A DNA stretch of 64,000 nt from Erysipelotrichaceae bacterium (lineage in GTDB: Bacteria > Bacillota_I > Bacilli_A > Erysipelotrichales > Erysipelotrichaceae), in contig JAFTCJ010000021.1 in assembly GCA_017454765.1 (NCBI GenBank), forward strand, positions 1 to 64,000. Direction: 5' to 3'. Shown here piece by piece: positions 41,870 through 50,489 of the stretch (position 1 is the first letter of the stretch; each line of letters begins with the position of its first letter). A program made the position numbers and the translations under genes. The notes beneath the pieces are model-generated. The model had not been told where the DNA came from. It made no database searches and saw nothing but the letters and a program-made list of their open reading frames with translations.

Positions 41870-42851
41870 GAAAATAAACAGCCCGATCATCGTCGCTCCG
41901 ATGGCCGGCATCACCAATGATGCTTTCCGGCAGCTGTGTTTTGAATTCGGAGCGGGAATGGTCTATACCGAGATGGTCTCGGACAAGGCGATCTATTATA
42001 ACAATCAGAAGACGATGGAGATGCTGAAGGTATCGGATGAGAATCATCCGGTCTCTTTGCAGCTGTTCGGAAACGATATCCAGTCGATGGTCTATGCAGC
42101 CAGAGTACTGGATCAGAAGACAGTCTGCGATTTCATCGATATCAACATGGGCTGCCCCGTCAACAAGGTCGTCAAGACCGGTGCCGGTTCTGCCATGATG
42201 AGACATGAGGATGAAACAGCCATCATTGTGAAGAATATTATTGAGAATGTGTCCAAACCGGTCACGGTCAAGATGAGACTGGGCTGGGATATCAGTCATA
42301 TGAATTATCTTTCACTGTCAAAGAAACTGGAAGAGGCTGGTGTTTCTGCCATTGCCTTACATGCCAGGACCAGGTCACAGATGTATGAAGGTAACAGTGA
42401 CTGGGATCATATCCGCATCCTGAAAGAGAATCTGAAGATCCCCGTTATCGGCAACGGCGATGTGAAGACTCTGCAGGATTTTATCGATATGAGAGAAACG
42501 ACGCATTGCGACGGGGTCATGATCGGCAGAGGTCTTGTCGGCAATCCCTTCCTGATCAAACAGATCGATCTGTATCTGAAAGGGAAGGAATGCCCGGAAA
42601 TCAGGATCAGTGACCGCTTTGACTACTGTCTGAAACATGCACAGAAACTGATCTCTCTGAAAGGAGAAAAACTGGCGGTCTCCGAGATGAGAGGACTGGC
42701 GCCGCATTATATCTCCGGACTTTACTGTTCCACTTCCTACAAGGAAAAAATGAATCATATCAGAAGCTATGCCGACTTAAAAGAAATTCTGGATGAATAT
42801 CAGATGTTTCTTGAAGAATATGAGGAATCAAAAAAGGATCTTCCGCTGTAA
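41850..42851 (+). CDS. dusB: tRNA-dihydrouridine synthase
   Basis: An FMN enzyme that reduces uridines in the tRNA D-loop. 333 residues. The TIM barrel starts with APMAGITNDAFRQL, the catalytic Cys is in INMGCPVNKV (about residue 101), and the FMN phosphate site is in GDVKTLQD and IGRGLVGNP. It begins inside the last 20 nt of hslO with no clear Shine-Dalgarno, so coupling is likely. Its last codons lie in a terminator hairpin shared with ung. Confidence 0.94.
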   Translation: MFQIRDKKINSPIIVAPMAGITNDAFRQLCFEFGAGMVYTEMVSDKAIYYNNQKTMEMLKVSDENHPVSLQLFGNDIQSMVYAARVLDQKTVCDFIDINMGCPVNKVVKTGAGSAMMRHEDETAIIVKNIIENVSKPVTVKMRLGWDISHMNYLSLSKKLEEAGVSAIALHARTRSQMYEGNSDWDHIRILKENLKIPVIGNGDVKTLQDFIDMRETTHCDGVMIGRGLVGNPFLIKQIDLYLKGKECPEIRISDRFDYCLKHAQKLISLKGEKLAVSEMRGLAPHYISGLYCSTSYKEKMNHIRSYADLKEILDEYQMFLEEYEESKKDLPL

Positions 42852-42870
42852 CAGGGAAGATCCTTTATTT
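42833..42870. terminator. Bidirectional terminator between dusB and ung
   Basis: AAAGGATCTTCC (42833-42844) pairs with GGAAGATCCTTT (42855-42866), 10-nt loop, A-run before and ATTTT after. It spans the stop of dusB and the end of ung. Confidence 0.85.
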
Positions 42871-43533
42871 TATCTGCCAGTCGATCGGCTGATAGCCGTG
42901 GGATACCAGGAAACTGTTAGTCCTGGAAAAAGGCCTGGAACCGAAGAAACCGTTATAGGCACTTAAGGGTGACGGATGAGCGGATTCGATGACAAGATGG
43001 ATCGGATTGGTGATGAACTGTTTCTTGTTTCTGGCATTCATGCCCCAGAGGATGAACACGACCGGTTCATCTTTTTCATTGAGTTTTCTGATGATCGTAT
43101 CGGTCAGCGTCTCCCAGCCTTTTCCCTTGTGGGAATTGGCTTTGTGGGCTTCCACCGTCAGCACCGCATTCAGCAGCAAGACACCCTGTTTTGCCCAGTC
43201 GATCAGAAAGCCGTGATTGGGGATCGGACAGCCCAGATCATCGTGGAGTTCCTTGTAGATGTTCTGTAAGGAAGGGGGTATCTCGACTCCCTTGGAAACG
43301 GAAAAGGCCAGACCGTGAGCCTGATTGGGTTCATGATAGGGATCCTGTCCGAGGATGACGACTCTGGTGTCATGATAGGATGTCAGACGCAGAGCCGTGT
43401 AGATGTATTTAGGTATGGGATAGATCGTCTTATGCTTGTATTCTTCATCAAGAAAACTGCGCAGATTGCGGTAATAGTCTTTTTCGAATTCTTCACCGAT
43501 GATCTCATCCCAGTCGTTGCCGATGATTCTCAT
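42865..43533 (-). CDS. ung: Uracil-DNA glycosylase
   Basis: Removes uracil from DNA. 222 residues. The water-activating motif is GQDPYHEPNQAHGLAFSV, and the DNA-intercalation loop is HPSPLSAYNGFFGSRPFS. The ATG at 43533 is chosen because the -10 box lies 6 nt upstream and family similarity starts at IGNDWDEII; longer in-frame versions would begin before the promoter. No Shine-Dalgarno. It diverges from folC with a shared -10 palindrome. Confidence 0.96.
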   Translation of the reverse strand: MRIIGNDWDEIIGEEFEKDYYRNLRSFLDEEYKHKTIYPIPKYIYTALRLTSYHDTRVVILGQDPYHEPNQAHGLAFSVSKGVEIPPSLQNIYKELHDDLGCPIPNHGFLIDWAKQGVLLLNAVLTVEAHKANSHKGKGWETLTDTIIRKLNEKDEPVVFILWGMNARNKKQFITNPIHLVIESAHPSPLSAYNGFFGSRPFSRTNSFLVSHGYQPIDWQIK

Positions 43534-43539
43534 AAAAAC

Positions 43540-43549
43540 ATTATATAAT
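43540..43549. promoter_or_regulatory. Palindromic shared -10 box of ung and folC
   Basis: ATTATATAAT is a perfect 10-bp palindrome. Plus strand: TATAAT (43544-43549), 6 nt, folC ATG 43556. Minus strand: TATAAT (43545-43540), 6 nt, ung ATG 43533. The two hexamers overlap by two bases. Neither gene has a Shine-Dalgarno or clear -35. Confidence 0.7.
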
Positions 43550-43555
43550 AGATTT

Positions 43556-44761
43556 ATGTTTACCGATATCAGCGAGGCGATCTCCTGGATCACGTCCAGA
43601 CGCAACAACAACTATTCATTCGATCATTTCAGGAGAATCTGTCGTAAATTCGGCGATCTGCAGGATGATCTGTATCTGATCCATGTGGCCGGGACCAACG
43701 GAAAGGGTTCCACGGTCCAGTTTTTGTGCGACCTGCTGATGTCGCAGGGATACAAGGTCGGCACATTCACTTCCCCGCATCTGATCAGCCATCTTGACAG
43801 GATCAGGATCAATAACCGTAACATCACCGATGAGGCATTTCTGAGGATCCTGAATAAGAATTACGATTTTTTCATTGACAATGATATGTCGATGATGGAG
43901 ATGGATTATCTGATCATGTGTGAGTATTTTACTGAAGAGAAGGTCGATTATGCGGTCATTGAAGTCGGACTGGGCGGAAGGCTGGATTCGACCAATGTCG
44001 CCGATCATACAAAACTATCCGTCATCACCAGCATCGGTTTCGATCATATGGAGAAACTGGGCAATACGCTTCCCGAAATCTGTAAAGAGAAATGCGGTAT
44101 CATCAAACAGGATTCAAAGGTGCTTTGCGGATATCTGGATGACAGCTGCATGGAAGTCGTGAGAAAAACGGCTGAAGAGAAAGACAGTGAGCTTTATGTA
44201 CTGGATGAATACCAGGATCTGGGCAACAGACATTTTCTGTTTCATGGTGAAGAGTATGAGATCTCTTCCTATGCTTCCTATCAGCTGCACAACGCATCCC
44301 TGGCCCTGTATGCCTATGAGATCATTGAAAAGGACTGCAATATCCATTCGGATCAGGAAAAACTGAAAGATGCATTGAAACATTCCCTGTGGCACTGCCG
44401 CTTTGAAATTGTAAAGGAAAATCCCTGCGTCATTCTCGACGGGGCCCACAACATGCACGGAATCGAAGCACTCGTCAGATCGTTTGACCGCTTTGACGGC
44501 AGCAAGTGCATTGTTTTCTCAGCACTGAAGCGCAAGGAATACAGGAAAATGCTGGAAGAACTGGAGAAACACTGTGACAGGCTCATCATCACCGATTTCC
44601 CCGGATCGGACGTCATTGATCTGAAGGAATTTGAAGACAAAGACACCGACAGTGATTACATACATGCGATCAAAGAGGCGATGAAGCACTATGACAACGT
44701 CCTGATCTGCGGTTCCCTGTATTTCATGAGTGAAGTTGTACTTAACGTAAAATTCGAATAA
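43556..44761 (+). CDS. folC: Folylpolyglutamate / dihydrofolate synthase
   Basis: Adds glutamate to folates. 401 residues, Mur-ligase fold. The P-loop is GTNGKGSTVQFL (about residue 43), with TSPHL and VGLGGRLDSTN typical of FolC. ATG 43556 is chosen because it sits 6 nt after the shared TATAAT; in-frame codons from 43499 lie upstream of the promoter. No Shine-Dalgarno, so leaderless initiation is likely. Links to the folate genes at 46083-49807. Confidence 0.93.
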   Translation: MFTDISEAISWITSRRNNNYSFDHFRRICRKFGDLQDDLYLIHVAGTNGKGSTVQFLCDLLMSQGYKVGTFTSPHLISHLDRIRINNRNITDEAFLRILNKNYDFFIDNDMSMMEMDYLIMCEYFTEEKVDYAVIEVGLGGRLDSTNVADHTKLSVITSIGFDHMEKLGNTLPEICKEKCGIIKQDSKVLCGYLDDSCMEVVRKTAEEKDSELYVLDEYQDLGNRHFLFHGEEYEISSYASYQLHNASLALYAYEIIEKDCNIHSDQEKLKDALKHSLWHCRFEIVKENPCVILDGAHNMHGIEALVRSFDRFDGSKCIVFSALKRKEYRKMLEELEKHCDRLIITDFPGSDVIDLKEFEDKDTDSDYIHAIKEAMKHYDNVLICGSLYFMSEVVLNVKFE

Positions 44762-44792
44762 AATAAATGTATCAATATAAGGAGAAAATCAT

Positions 44793-45569
44793 ATGATAGA
44801 TTATTCTGAAGGGTCGCAGAAACAGTACCATATCGGTGTCGGCAAGGACGATATCGGTGAATATGTCATTCTTCCGGGAGATCCGGGCAGATGCGAAAAG
44901 ATCGCACAGTATTTTGACAATCCGGTCAAGACCGGACAGAACAGGGAATATACCACCTATACCGGCTATCTCAACGGAACAAAGGTCTCCGTATGTTCGA
45001 CCGGTATCGGCGGACCGAGTGCTTCCATCGCTCTGGAGGAGCTGGTGGCAAACGGTGCCCATACATTCATCCGTATCGGAACCTGCGGCGGCATGCAGCT
45101 GGATGTCAGATCCGGTGATGTGGTTGTGTCGACTGCTTCCATCCGTATGGAAGGAACGACAAGGGAATATGCACCGATCGAATTCCCGGCTGTAGCCAAC
45201 CTGGAAGTCACCAATGCCCTCGTTGAGGCCTGCAAGCATCTCAACCAGCCTTACCATGTCGGTGTATCCCAATCCAAAGACTCCTTCTATGGCCAGCACC
45301 GTCCGGAAACATTGCCCAACGGCGATGAACTGCTGAGAAAATGGAAAGCCTGGCTGGCACTGGACTGCAAAGCCTCAGAGATGGAATCGGCAGCACTATT
45401 CATTGTCGGACAGTATCTGCGTGTCAGAGTCGGCTCCTGCTTCCTGGTCGTAGCGAATCAGGAAAGAGCGAAGGCCGGACTGGAGAATCCTCAGGTTCAT
45501 GATACCGACGGTGCGATCAAAGTCGCGATTGAAGCGATGAAGATCCTGATCGATGAAGATAAACAGTAA
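44793..45569 (+). CDS. udp: Uridine phosphorylase
   Basis: Cleaves uridine to uracil and ribose-1-phosphate. 258 residues. The phosphate site is [11 protein letters not shown], the central RIGTCGGMQ and the nucleoside-binding SEMESAALF are typical of the NP-I family, and [10 protein letters not shown] fits uridine specificity. AAGGAG precedes the ATG. It overlaps the next membrane-protein gene by 17 nt. Confidence 0.94.
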   Translation: MIDYSEGSQKQYHIGVGKDDIGEYVILPGDPGRCEKIAQYFDNPVKTGQNREYTTYTGYLNGTKVSVCSTGIGGPSASIALEELVANGAHTFIRIGTCGGMQLDVRSGDVVVSTASIRMEGTTREYAPIEFPAVANLEVTNALVEACKHLNQPYHVGVSQSKDSFYGQHRPETLPNGDELLRKWKAWLALDCKASEMESAALFIVGQYLRVRVGSCFLVVANQERAKAGLENPQVHDTDGAIKVAIEAMKILIDEDKQ

Positions 45570-46059
45570 GTTTATTGTCATATTCAATCTTCTGATATTC
45601 TTCCTTTTCCTGCTTCCGTCAGGAAAACTGGATCTGTTTGAAGAAAACTACTCAACCCTTAGTCTGAATGCTAGGGGTTATTTCTTTCTGCTGTTTCTGG
45701 GGATTTCATGCGGAAGCATCATGGCATATGAAACATCCTTCATTTCCGGAAAACGCAATGCATTGCTTCTGTTTGCGGGATTGCTGATGGGAACGGTAGT
45801 TCCCCATCATGTGCCTTATGATCTGCAGGGGAATCTGCACCTGATCTTTGCCTATACAGGTTTTTTTCTACTGATTCTGGTGACATATATCAATTCGCTA
45901 TATAATACAGATCCGATCTGCCGGAATATCCTGATCCTGATGATTGCAGCTGTTGCGATGATGTATATGAGATATATGATGGTCAATACGGTCAGCGAGA
46001 TCATCATCATGATGATCTGCATGGGGATCAATCTGTTTCTTTATCTGAAACGGTTATGA
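45553..46059 (+). CDS. Unrecognised integral membrane protein
   Basis: I do not recognise this 168-residue protein. It has about five hydrophobic segments (near residues 7-22, 42-60, 68-82, 96-113 and 124-165) with short loops and a VPHHVPYD loop near the centre. It overlaps the end of udp, so it should be made together with uridine phosphorylase. That suggests, without proof, a role near nucleoside uptake. It ends just before a terminator. Confidence 0.72.
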   Translation: MKINSKFIVIFNLLIFFLFLLPSGKLDLFEENYSTLSLNARGYFFLLFLGISCGSIMAYETSFISGKRNALLLFAGLLMGTVVPHHVPYDLQGNLHLIFAYTGFFLLILVTYINSLYNTDPICRNILILMIAAVAMMYMRYMMVNTVSEIIIMMICMGINLFLYLKRL

Positions 46060-46085
46060 AAGGCAGCTAATGGCTGCCTTGTTTA
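46060..46085. terminator. Terminator between udp operon and folD
   Basis: AAGGCAGC (46060-46067) pairs with GCTGCCTT (46073-46080), loop TAATG, then GTTT on the plus strand. It may serve both directions, though the T-tracts are short. Confidence 0.7.
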
Positions 46086-46937
46086 TGATATTGATTTTTT
46101 GCAAGCCTGTACGACGTGACTGATCAGTACCGAAGTGGTGACCGATCCCACGCCTCCGGGAACAGGCGTGATGCATTTCACATTTGCTTCGACATCCTCG
46201 AACAGTACATCTCCGCATAGTTTCTGTTTCACTTCATTCCAGGAAACGCCGACATCGATGACGATCTGATCGGGGTTGGTGAATTCTTTGTTTACGATTT
46301 CCATCTTACCGACCGCACAGATCAGGATATCGGCAGCGGCTGCGATCTTTTCGGTATCGACTGTTTTCGTGTGGCAGACAGTCACTGTCGCATTGGCGTT
46401 GAGCAGCAGCATGGAGACCGGCTTGCCGATGACCAGGGATCTGCCTAAAACAACGACATTCTTTCCCTTGGGATCGATATGATAGTGATTCAGTATTTCG
46501 ATGACGGACTGTGCCGTGCAGGGGGCAAAGCCCAGATCCCTGTTAGTGAATACACCGGCCAGAGACAGATCGCTGCAGCCGTCCACATCTTTGCCGGCAG
46601 CGATGCTGTTTCTGAGTTTTTCATCATCAAAACGCTTCGGCAGAGGTCTGAAGACCAGGATGCCGTGAATGTCGTCATCATTGTTCGCTTCATCGAGTTT
46701 TTCGTAGAACTCTTCTTCGCTGACATCTTCATCAAAGATGTAGCGTACGACTCTGACTCCGACTTCCTCACAGCGTTTGACGGCGCCTCTTTCATAGGAA
46801 AGATCGGAATCTTTCGCTCCCACTCTGAAGATCGCCAGAGCAGGCGTGATGCCTTTTTCCGCCATTTCCGAAACGATTTCCCTACTTCTCTGATTGATCG
46901 CTTCTGCGACCGGTTTTCCTTTCAGTAATTCAGCCAT
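46083..46937 (-). CDS. folD: Methylenetetrahydrofolate dehydrogenase FolD, cyclohydrolase Lys replaced
   Basis: Oxidises 5,10-methylene-THF with NAD(P). 284 residues with VDGCSDLSLAG, the nucleotide-binding VVLGRSLVIGKP and the C-terminal TPVPGGVGSVT. In bifunctional FolD the motif around the catalytic Tyr has a Lys four residues later. Here it reads Tyr48-Glu-Arg-Gly-Ala52, so that Lys is Ala. The neighbouring fchA can supply cyclohydrolase. Last gene of fhs-fchA-folD, sharing one base with the fchA stop. Confidence 0.93.
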   Translation of the reverse strand: MAELLKGKPVAEAINQRSREIVSEMAEKGITPALAIFRVGAKDSDLSYERGAVKRCEEVGVRVVRYIFDEDVSEEEFYEKLDEANNDDDIHGILVFRPLPKRFDDEKLRNSIAAGKDVDGCSDLSLAGVFTNRDLGFAPCTAQSVIEILNHYHIDPKGKNVVVLGRSLVIGKPVSMLLLNANATVTVCHTKTVDTEKIAAAADILICAVGKMEIVNKEFTNPDQIVIDVGVSWNEVKQKLCGDVLFEDVEANVKCITPVPGGVGSVTTSVLISHVVQACKKSIS

Positions 46938-47551
46938 CAGTCTGTCAGCCTCTTGCAGATATCATCATAGATATTCAATGCTTTAACGGAGTATTCGTCA
47001 AGCAGTCCCACTGCTTCCTTGTTCATCTGATCGGCATATGCCTCATCTTTCATGAGCCTGGTATTGACCAAGATGTTGACATAGGCACCGTATAAGACGC
47101 CGTGTGCCAGCATGACTGAAGTAGCCGCATCCGATACGGAAAATTTTGATCCGATCACAGCCAGTCTTTCATCCAGATCGATGACCCTGCACGCGTATTT
47201 CAGGATCAGAAGAGGTGAGGATGCAGCTGTTTTCAGACATTCCTCCATCTTTTCTTCATATCCCGGTGTGTCTTTTGGCAGGGAATAGGCTTCAGCCAGA
47301 GGTTCAAATGCTTGTGCATCTTTATTGATGCAGCCAAGCAAACTGGATCTTAAAAGATCCAGTTCCTTGCGGATATCCGTCAGTTCAAAGGTATATTCGA
47401 GATATTTCTTTTTTCCGATCGTGAGATTGGTGACCATTTCACCTAGAGCAGCCGCAAGCGAGCCGACAAGGGCGCTGACGCCGCCGCCTCCGGGGATCGG
47501 ATCTTTGGATGATGTCATCTCTGTGAATTGCTTCAGTGTTGTGTTTTCCAT
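46937..47551 (-). CDS. fchA: Methenyltetrahydrofolate cyclohydrolase, FchA family
   Basis: A 204-residue protein of the formiminotransferase-cyclodeaminase (FTCD_C) family. The family signature is PGGGGVSALVGSLAAALGEMV near residue 19-39, followed by long helices. Between fhs and folD, the cyclohydrolase activity known for FchA of purine-fermenting clostridia is the best prediction. It lies 2 nt after fhs and overlaps folD by one base, indicating a tight operon. Confidence 0.88.
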   Translation of the reverse strand: MENTTLKQFTEMTSSKDPIPGGGGVSALVGSLAAALGEMVTNLTIGKKKYLEYTFELTDIRKELDLLRSSLLGCINKDAQAFEPLAEAYSLPKDTPGYEEKMEECLKTAASSPLLILKYACRVIDLDERLAVIGSKFSVSDAATSVMLAHGVLYGAYVNILVNTRLMKDEAYADQMNKEAVGLLDEYSVKALNIYDDICKRLTD

Positions 47552-47553
47552 GT

Positions 47554-49224
47554 TTAGAACAGTCCTGTAATGACGCCGTTTTCGTCGACGTCGATCTTTT
47601 CGGCAGCCGGAACTTTGGGCAGACCAGGCATCGTCATGATCTCACCGGTCAGAGCGACGATGAAGCCGGCTCCGGCAGATACTTTCAGATTCCTGACACT
47701 GATACGGAAGTCTTTCGGAGCTCCGGTCTTGGTCTGATCATCAGAGAAGGAGTACTGGGTCTTGGCCATGCAGATCGGAAGCGATCCGAAACCGAGTTCT
47801 TCCAGCTGTCTGAGCTGTTTCGGTGCACTTCCTACAAGGTCGACACCGTCAGCATGATAGACTTTCGTAGCGATGGCATTGAGCTTGTCCATGATGGACA
47901 TGTCAAGATCATAGGCATAACTGAAGTCATTCGGCTGATCACAGAGTCTGACGACTTCTTCCGCCAGGCTCTTTCCGCCTTCGCCGCCTTTGGCCCATAC
48001 TTCGGAAAGCGCAACATTGACGCCCAGTTCTTTACATCTGTCTTCGATCAGTTTCAGTTCTGCTTCCGAGTCATTCGGGAAGCGGTTGATTGCTACGACG
48101 CAGGGCAGATGGAAGACATTTCTGATATTGGATACATGCTGAAGCAGGTTCGGAAGACCTTTTTCCAGTGCTTCCAGGTTCTCTTCATTGAGCTTGTCCT
48201 TGGCGACACCGCCGTGATGTTTCAGAGCTCTAACCGTGGCAACGATGACAACGGCATCGGGTTTTAAACCGGCCATGCGGCATTTGATGTCCAGGAATTT
48301 TTCTGCTCCCAGATCGGCGCCGAATCCGGCTTCCGTGACTGCATATTCACCCAGTTTCAGAGCCATTCTGGTGGCAGTGAGAGAATTGCAGCCGTGAGCG
48401 ATGTTGGCAAATGGTCCGCCGTGTATGAAAGCAGGCGTTCCTTCTAATGTCTGTACGAGGTTCGGCTTCAGTGCATCTTTTAATAATGCAGCCATCGCAC
48501 CCTGGGCTTTCAGCTGTCCGGCAGTGACCGGTTCATTGTTATAGGTATAGGCAACGACGATCCTGGACAGTCTTTCCTTCAGATCGCTGATGTCAGCGGA
48601 AAGACATAGGACAGCCATGACTTCGGAAGCGACCGTGATATCGAAACCGTCCTGCCTGGGTGTGCCGTCTGTTCTGGCACCCAGACCGTCGATGATATTT
48701 CTCAGCTGTCTGTCATTCATGTCGACAGCCCGTTTCCAGGTGATCCTTCTGGGATCGATGTTCAGGGCATTTCCCTGCTGGATATGGTTATCGAGCATCG
48801 CTGCCAGAAGGTTGTTGGCAGCACCGATCGCATGGAAATCTCCCGTAAAGTGCAGGTTGATGTCTTCCATCGGTACGACTTGGGCATAGCCGCCGCCGGC
48901 AGCTCCGCCCTTGATGCCGAAGACAGGGCCTAATGACGGTTCTCTGAGGGCAACGACCGATTTCCTGCCGATCTTCCTCAAGGCATCGGAAAGACCTACG
49001 GTGGTCGTCGTTTTGCCTTCTCCGGCAGGAGTCGGAGTGATCGCTGTGACCAGGACCAGCTTTCCGTCTTTCTTGTTTTTGAGATCTTTCAGCAGCCTGT
49101 AGTCGACTTTGGCTTTATAGTTGCCGTAGAGTTCCAGATATTCTTCGGGAATATCCAGTTTTGCGGCAATGTCGGTGATTTTTTCTTTCTGACAGGATTG
49201 TGCGATTTCGATATCCGAATACAT
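47554..49224 (-). CDS. fhs: Formate--tetrahydrofolate ligase
   Basis: ATP-dependent formation of 10-formyl-THF from formate. 556 residues, standard length. The P-loop is [14 protein letters not shown], and [22 protein letters not shown] and the [16 protein letters not shown] region are typical. GGAGGT precedes the ATG at 49224. It is the first gene of a one-carbon operon (fhs-fchA-folD) that can link formate to purine and methionine synthesis. Confidence 0.97.
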   Translation of the reverse strand: MYSDIEIAQSCQKEKITDIAAKLDIPEEYLELYGNYKAKVDYRLLKDLKNKKDGKLVLVTAITPTPAGEGKTTTTVGLSDALRKIGRKSVVALREPSLGPVFGIKGGAAGGGYAQVVPMEDINLHFTGDFHAIGAANNLLAAMLDNHIQQGNALNIDPRRITWKRAVDMNDRQLRNIIDGLGARTDGTPRQDGFDITVASEVMAVLCLSADISDLKERLSRIVVAYTYNNEPVTAGQLKAQGAMAALLKDALKPNLVQTLEGTPAFIHGGPFANIAHGCNSLTATRMALKLGEYAVTEAGFGADLGAEKFLDIKCRMAGLKPDAVVIVATVRALKHHGGVAKDKLNEENLEALEKGLPNLLQHVSNIRNVFHLPCVVAINRFPNDSEAELKLIEDRCKELGVNVALSEVWAKGGEGGKSLAEEVVRLCDQPNDFSYAYDLDMSIMDKLNAIATKVYHADGVDLVGSAPKQLRQLEELGFGSLPICMAKTQYSFSDDQTKTGAPKDFRISVRNLKVSAGAGFIVALTGEIMTMPGLPKVPAAEKIDVDENGVITGLF

Positions 49225-49254
49225 TCATCTACCTCCGATTCTTCTTCAATCTCA

Positions 49255-49260
49255 ATTATA
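49255..49260 (-). promoter_or_regulatory. -10 box of the fhs operon
   Basis: On the minus strand TATAAT follows the T-tract of the upstream terminator (49261-49267) and precedes the fhs ATG by 30 nt, with GGAGGT in between. Confidence 0.5.
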
Positions 49261-49284
49261 AAATAAAAGGACACCCCGTGTCCT
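49261..49284 (-). terminator. Terminator after the ECF S-component gene
   Basis: Minus-strand stem AGGACAC/GTGTCCT (49278-49284 with 49268-49274) with loop GGG, followed by TTTTATTT. The next -10 box overlaps the end of this tract. Confidence 0.82.
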
Positions 49285-49807
49285 ATTTGTTCAGTTTCTT
49301 TCTCAGGAATGCCAGCAGTTTCGGCAATACCGATGAATACACGATCGCCAGTATGACGCCGGCAATGATCTTGAGGATCAGATTGCCGAAGACCAGTGCT
49401 TTGGAGTAGTATCCGAAGAGCTTTGAATCGACGTATAGCGCCAGCAGGTTGAGTGCTGTCACGGTAAATGCCGAGATGATGCTGATCAAGACGATATGTG
49501 TAAAATCCAGTTTGTAGTTTTTCATTCTGGCGTAGGCACCGACGATGAGTCCGCTGACCGCATGGGGCAGTATCCACAGAGGCGTCGTAGCCGTGATGCC
49601 GTAGCCGGAAAAAAACAGCTGATAAATAAAAGATCCGATGCCGCCGACGATAAATCCGTCGATCGGGCCTGAAAGCAGGCCGGCGACAAGGATTGGAAAA
49701 GCTTCAAATGTGAATTTGAAATTGGCGACTTTGACAGGTGTCATGATCGACAGTACGACATAGACTGCGATCAGCATCGCCAGGGTGGTAAGTCTTCTGG
49801 TGCTCAT
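49283..49807 (-). CDS. folT: ECF transporter S component, probably folate-type
   Basis: Membrane substrate-capture subunit of an ECF importer. 174 residues with about five or six transmembrane segments, starting TTLAMLIAVYVVLSIMTPVKV and containing FEAFPILVAGLLSGPIDGFIVG, as in S components of the folate/FolT group. Next to fhs-fchA-folD, folate is the likely substrate. The energising module is not in this window. The start is 7 nt after a TATAAT box with no Shine-Dalgarno. Confidence 0.75.
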   Translation of the reverse strand: MSTRRLTTLAMLIAVYVVLSIMTPVKVANFKFTFEAFPILVAGLLSGPIDGFIVGGIGSFIYQLFFSGYGITATTPLWILPHAVSGLIVGAYARMKNYKLDFTHIVLISIISAFTVTALNLLALYVDSKLFGYYSKALVFGNLILKIIAGVILAIVYSSVLPKLLAFLRKKLNK

Positions 49808-49814
49808 ATGTTAG

Positions 49815-49820
49815 ATTATA
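49815..49820 (-). promoter_or_regulatory. -10 box of the ECF S-component gene, near-leaderless
   Basis: Minus-strand TATAAT, then 7 nt, then the ATG at 49807. This is one base longer than the other leaderless cases in the window. Confidence 0.5.
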
Positions 49821-49832
49821 TCGTTTTTTCGC

Positions 49833-49860
49833 AAGAAAAACACTGCTTGTATGCAGTGTT
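49833..49860 (-). terminator. Terminator after the Fic-like gene
   Basis: Minus-strand AACACTGC/GCAGTGTT (49853-49860 with 49839-49846) with a 6-nt loop, followed by TTTCTTG. Confidence 0.82.
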
Positions 49861-50423
49861 CAGTAATCGAGTTTGGGACCTTTGATGCAGTATTTGTAGA
49901 TCCAGTCCTTGATTTCGGGATCGTTGTCTTCCTTGTAGGCTTTCAGTTTTGCCCGGAAGGTATCTTTGTAGGTCTCGGGAATAGTGAGAAAACCGCAGCC
50001 GTTGTCGACCATGATCTTGTTGGCAAAGCACATTGCCGCTCTGACATCGCCGTCAGTGAACAGACGCCTGTCTAAAATGTACAGGAATACGTCCAGGGCA
50101 ATCTCCAGATTGGCTTTGGCCGGCTGATTGATCATGGCACTGAGCTCGGCGATCTGTTCCTCGTTGAGTTCGCTCTTGATGCCGCTGTCCAGATCTTTCA
50201 TCAGCAGTTTATGCAGCTCCAGCAGGCACATGTAGTCATTTTCGACTTCGGGATGATCGAGGATATATGCATAAGCGTCCTCAAAATTGGCTTTCGCAGT
50301 CGCTTTCAAAGGATCATCATCGCTGTATCTGGAAAGAGAAAGATTGTTGGCAATGAACTCATCCAGATTCTGACGTACAAATTTAACTTCCTGTGCTCTG
50401 CTTAAAGTGTACTTGTTGATCAT
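49860..50423 (-). CDS. Fic/Doc-like protein with degenerate active-site motif
   Basis: A 187-residue soluble helical protein. The region ILDRRLFTDGDVRAAMCFAN (about 116-135) aligns with the Fic motif HPFxDGNxR plus its following helix, but the catalytic His is Arg120 and the Asn is Asp126; Phe122, Asp124, Gly125 and Arg128 are kept. It is therefore probably not an active AMP transferase of the usual kind. Its ATG has a GGGAG site and a TATAAT at 50445-50450 upstream on the minus strand. No antitoxin-like partner is adjacent. Confidence 0.55.
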   Translation of the reverse strand: MINKYTLSRAQEVKFVRQNLDEFIANNLSLSRYSDDDPLKATAKANFEDAYAYILDHPEVENDYMCLLELHKLLMKDLDSGIKSELNEEQIAELSAMINQPAKANLEIALDVFLYILDRRLFTDGDVRAAMCFANKIMVDNGCGFLTIPETYKDTFRAKLKAYKEDNDPEIKDWIYKYCIKGPKLDY

Positions 50424-50489
50424 AGTTTTCTCCCTGATACTCTTATTATATATAATTTGGGTCTGATTTGAGCAAGTCAGTCAAATATC

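Noticed and set aside
47536..48267. 243-residue plus-strand frame
   Set aside because: Antisense to fhs, whose identity is certain.
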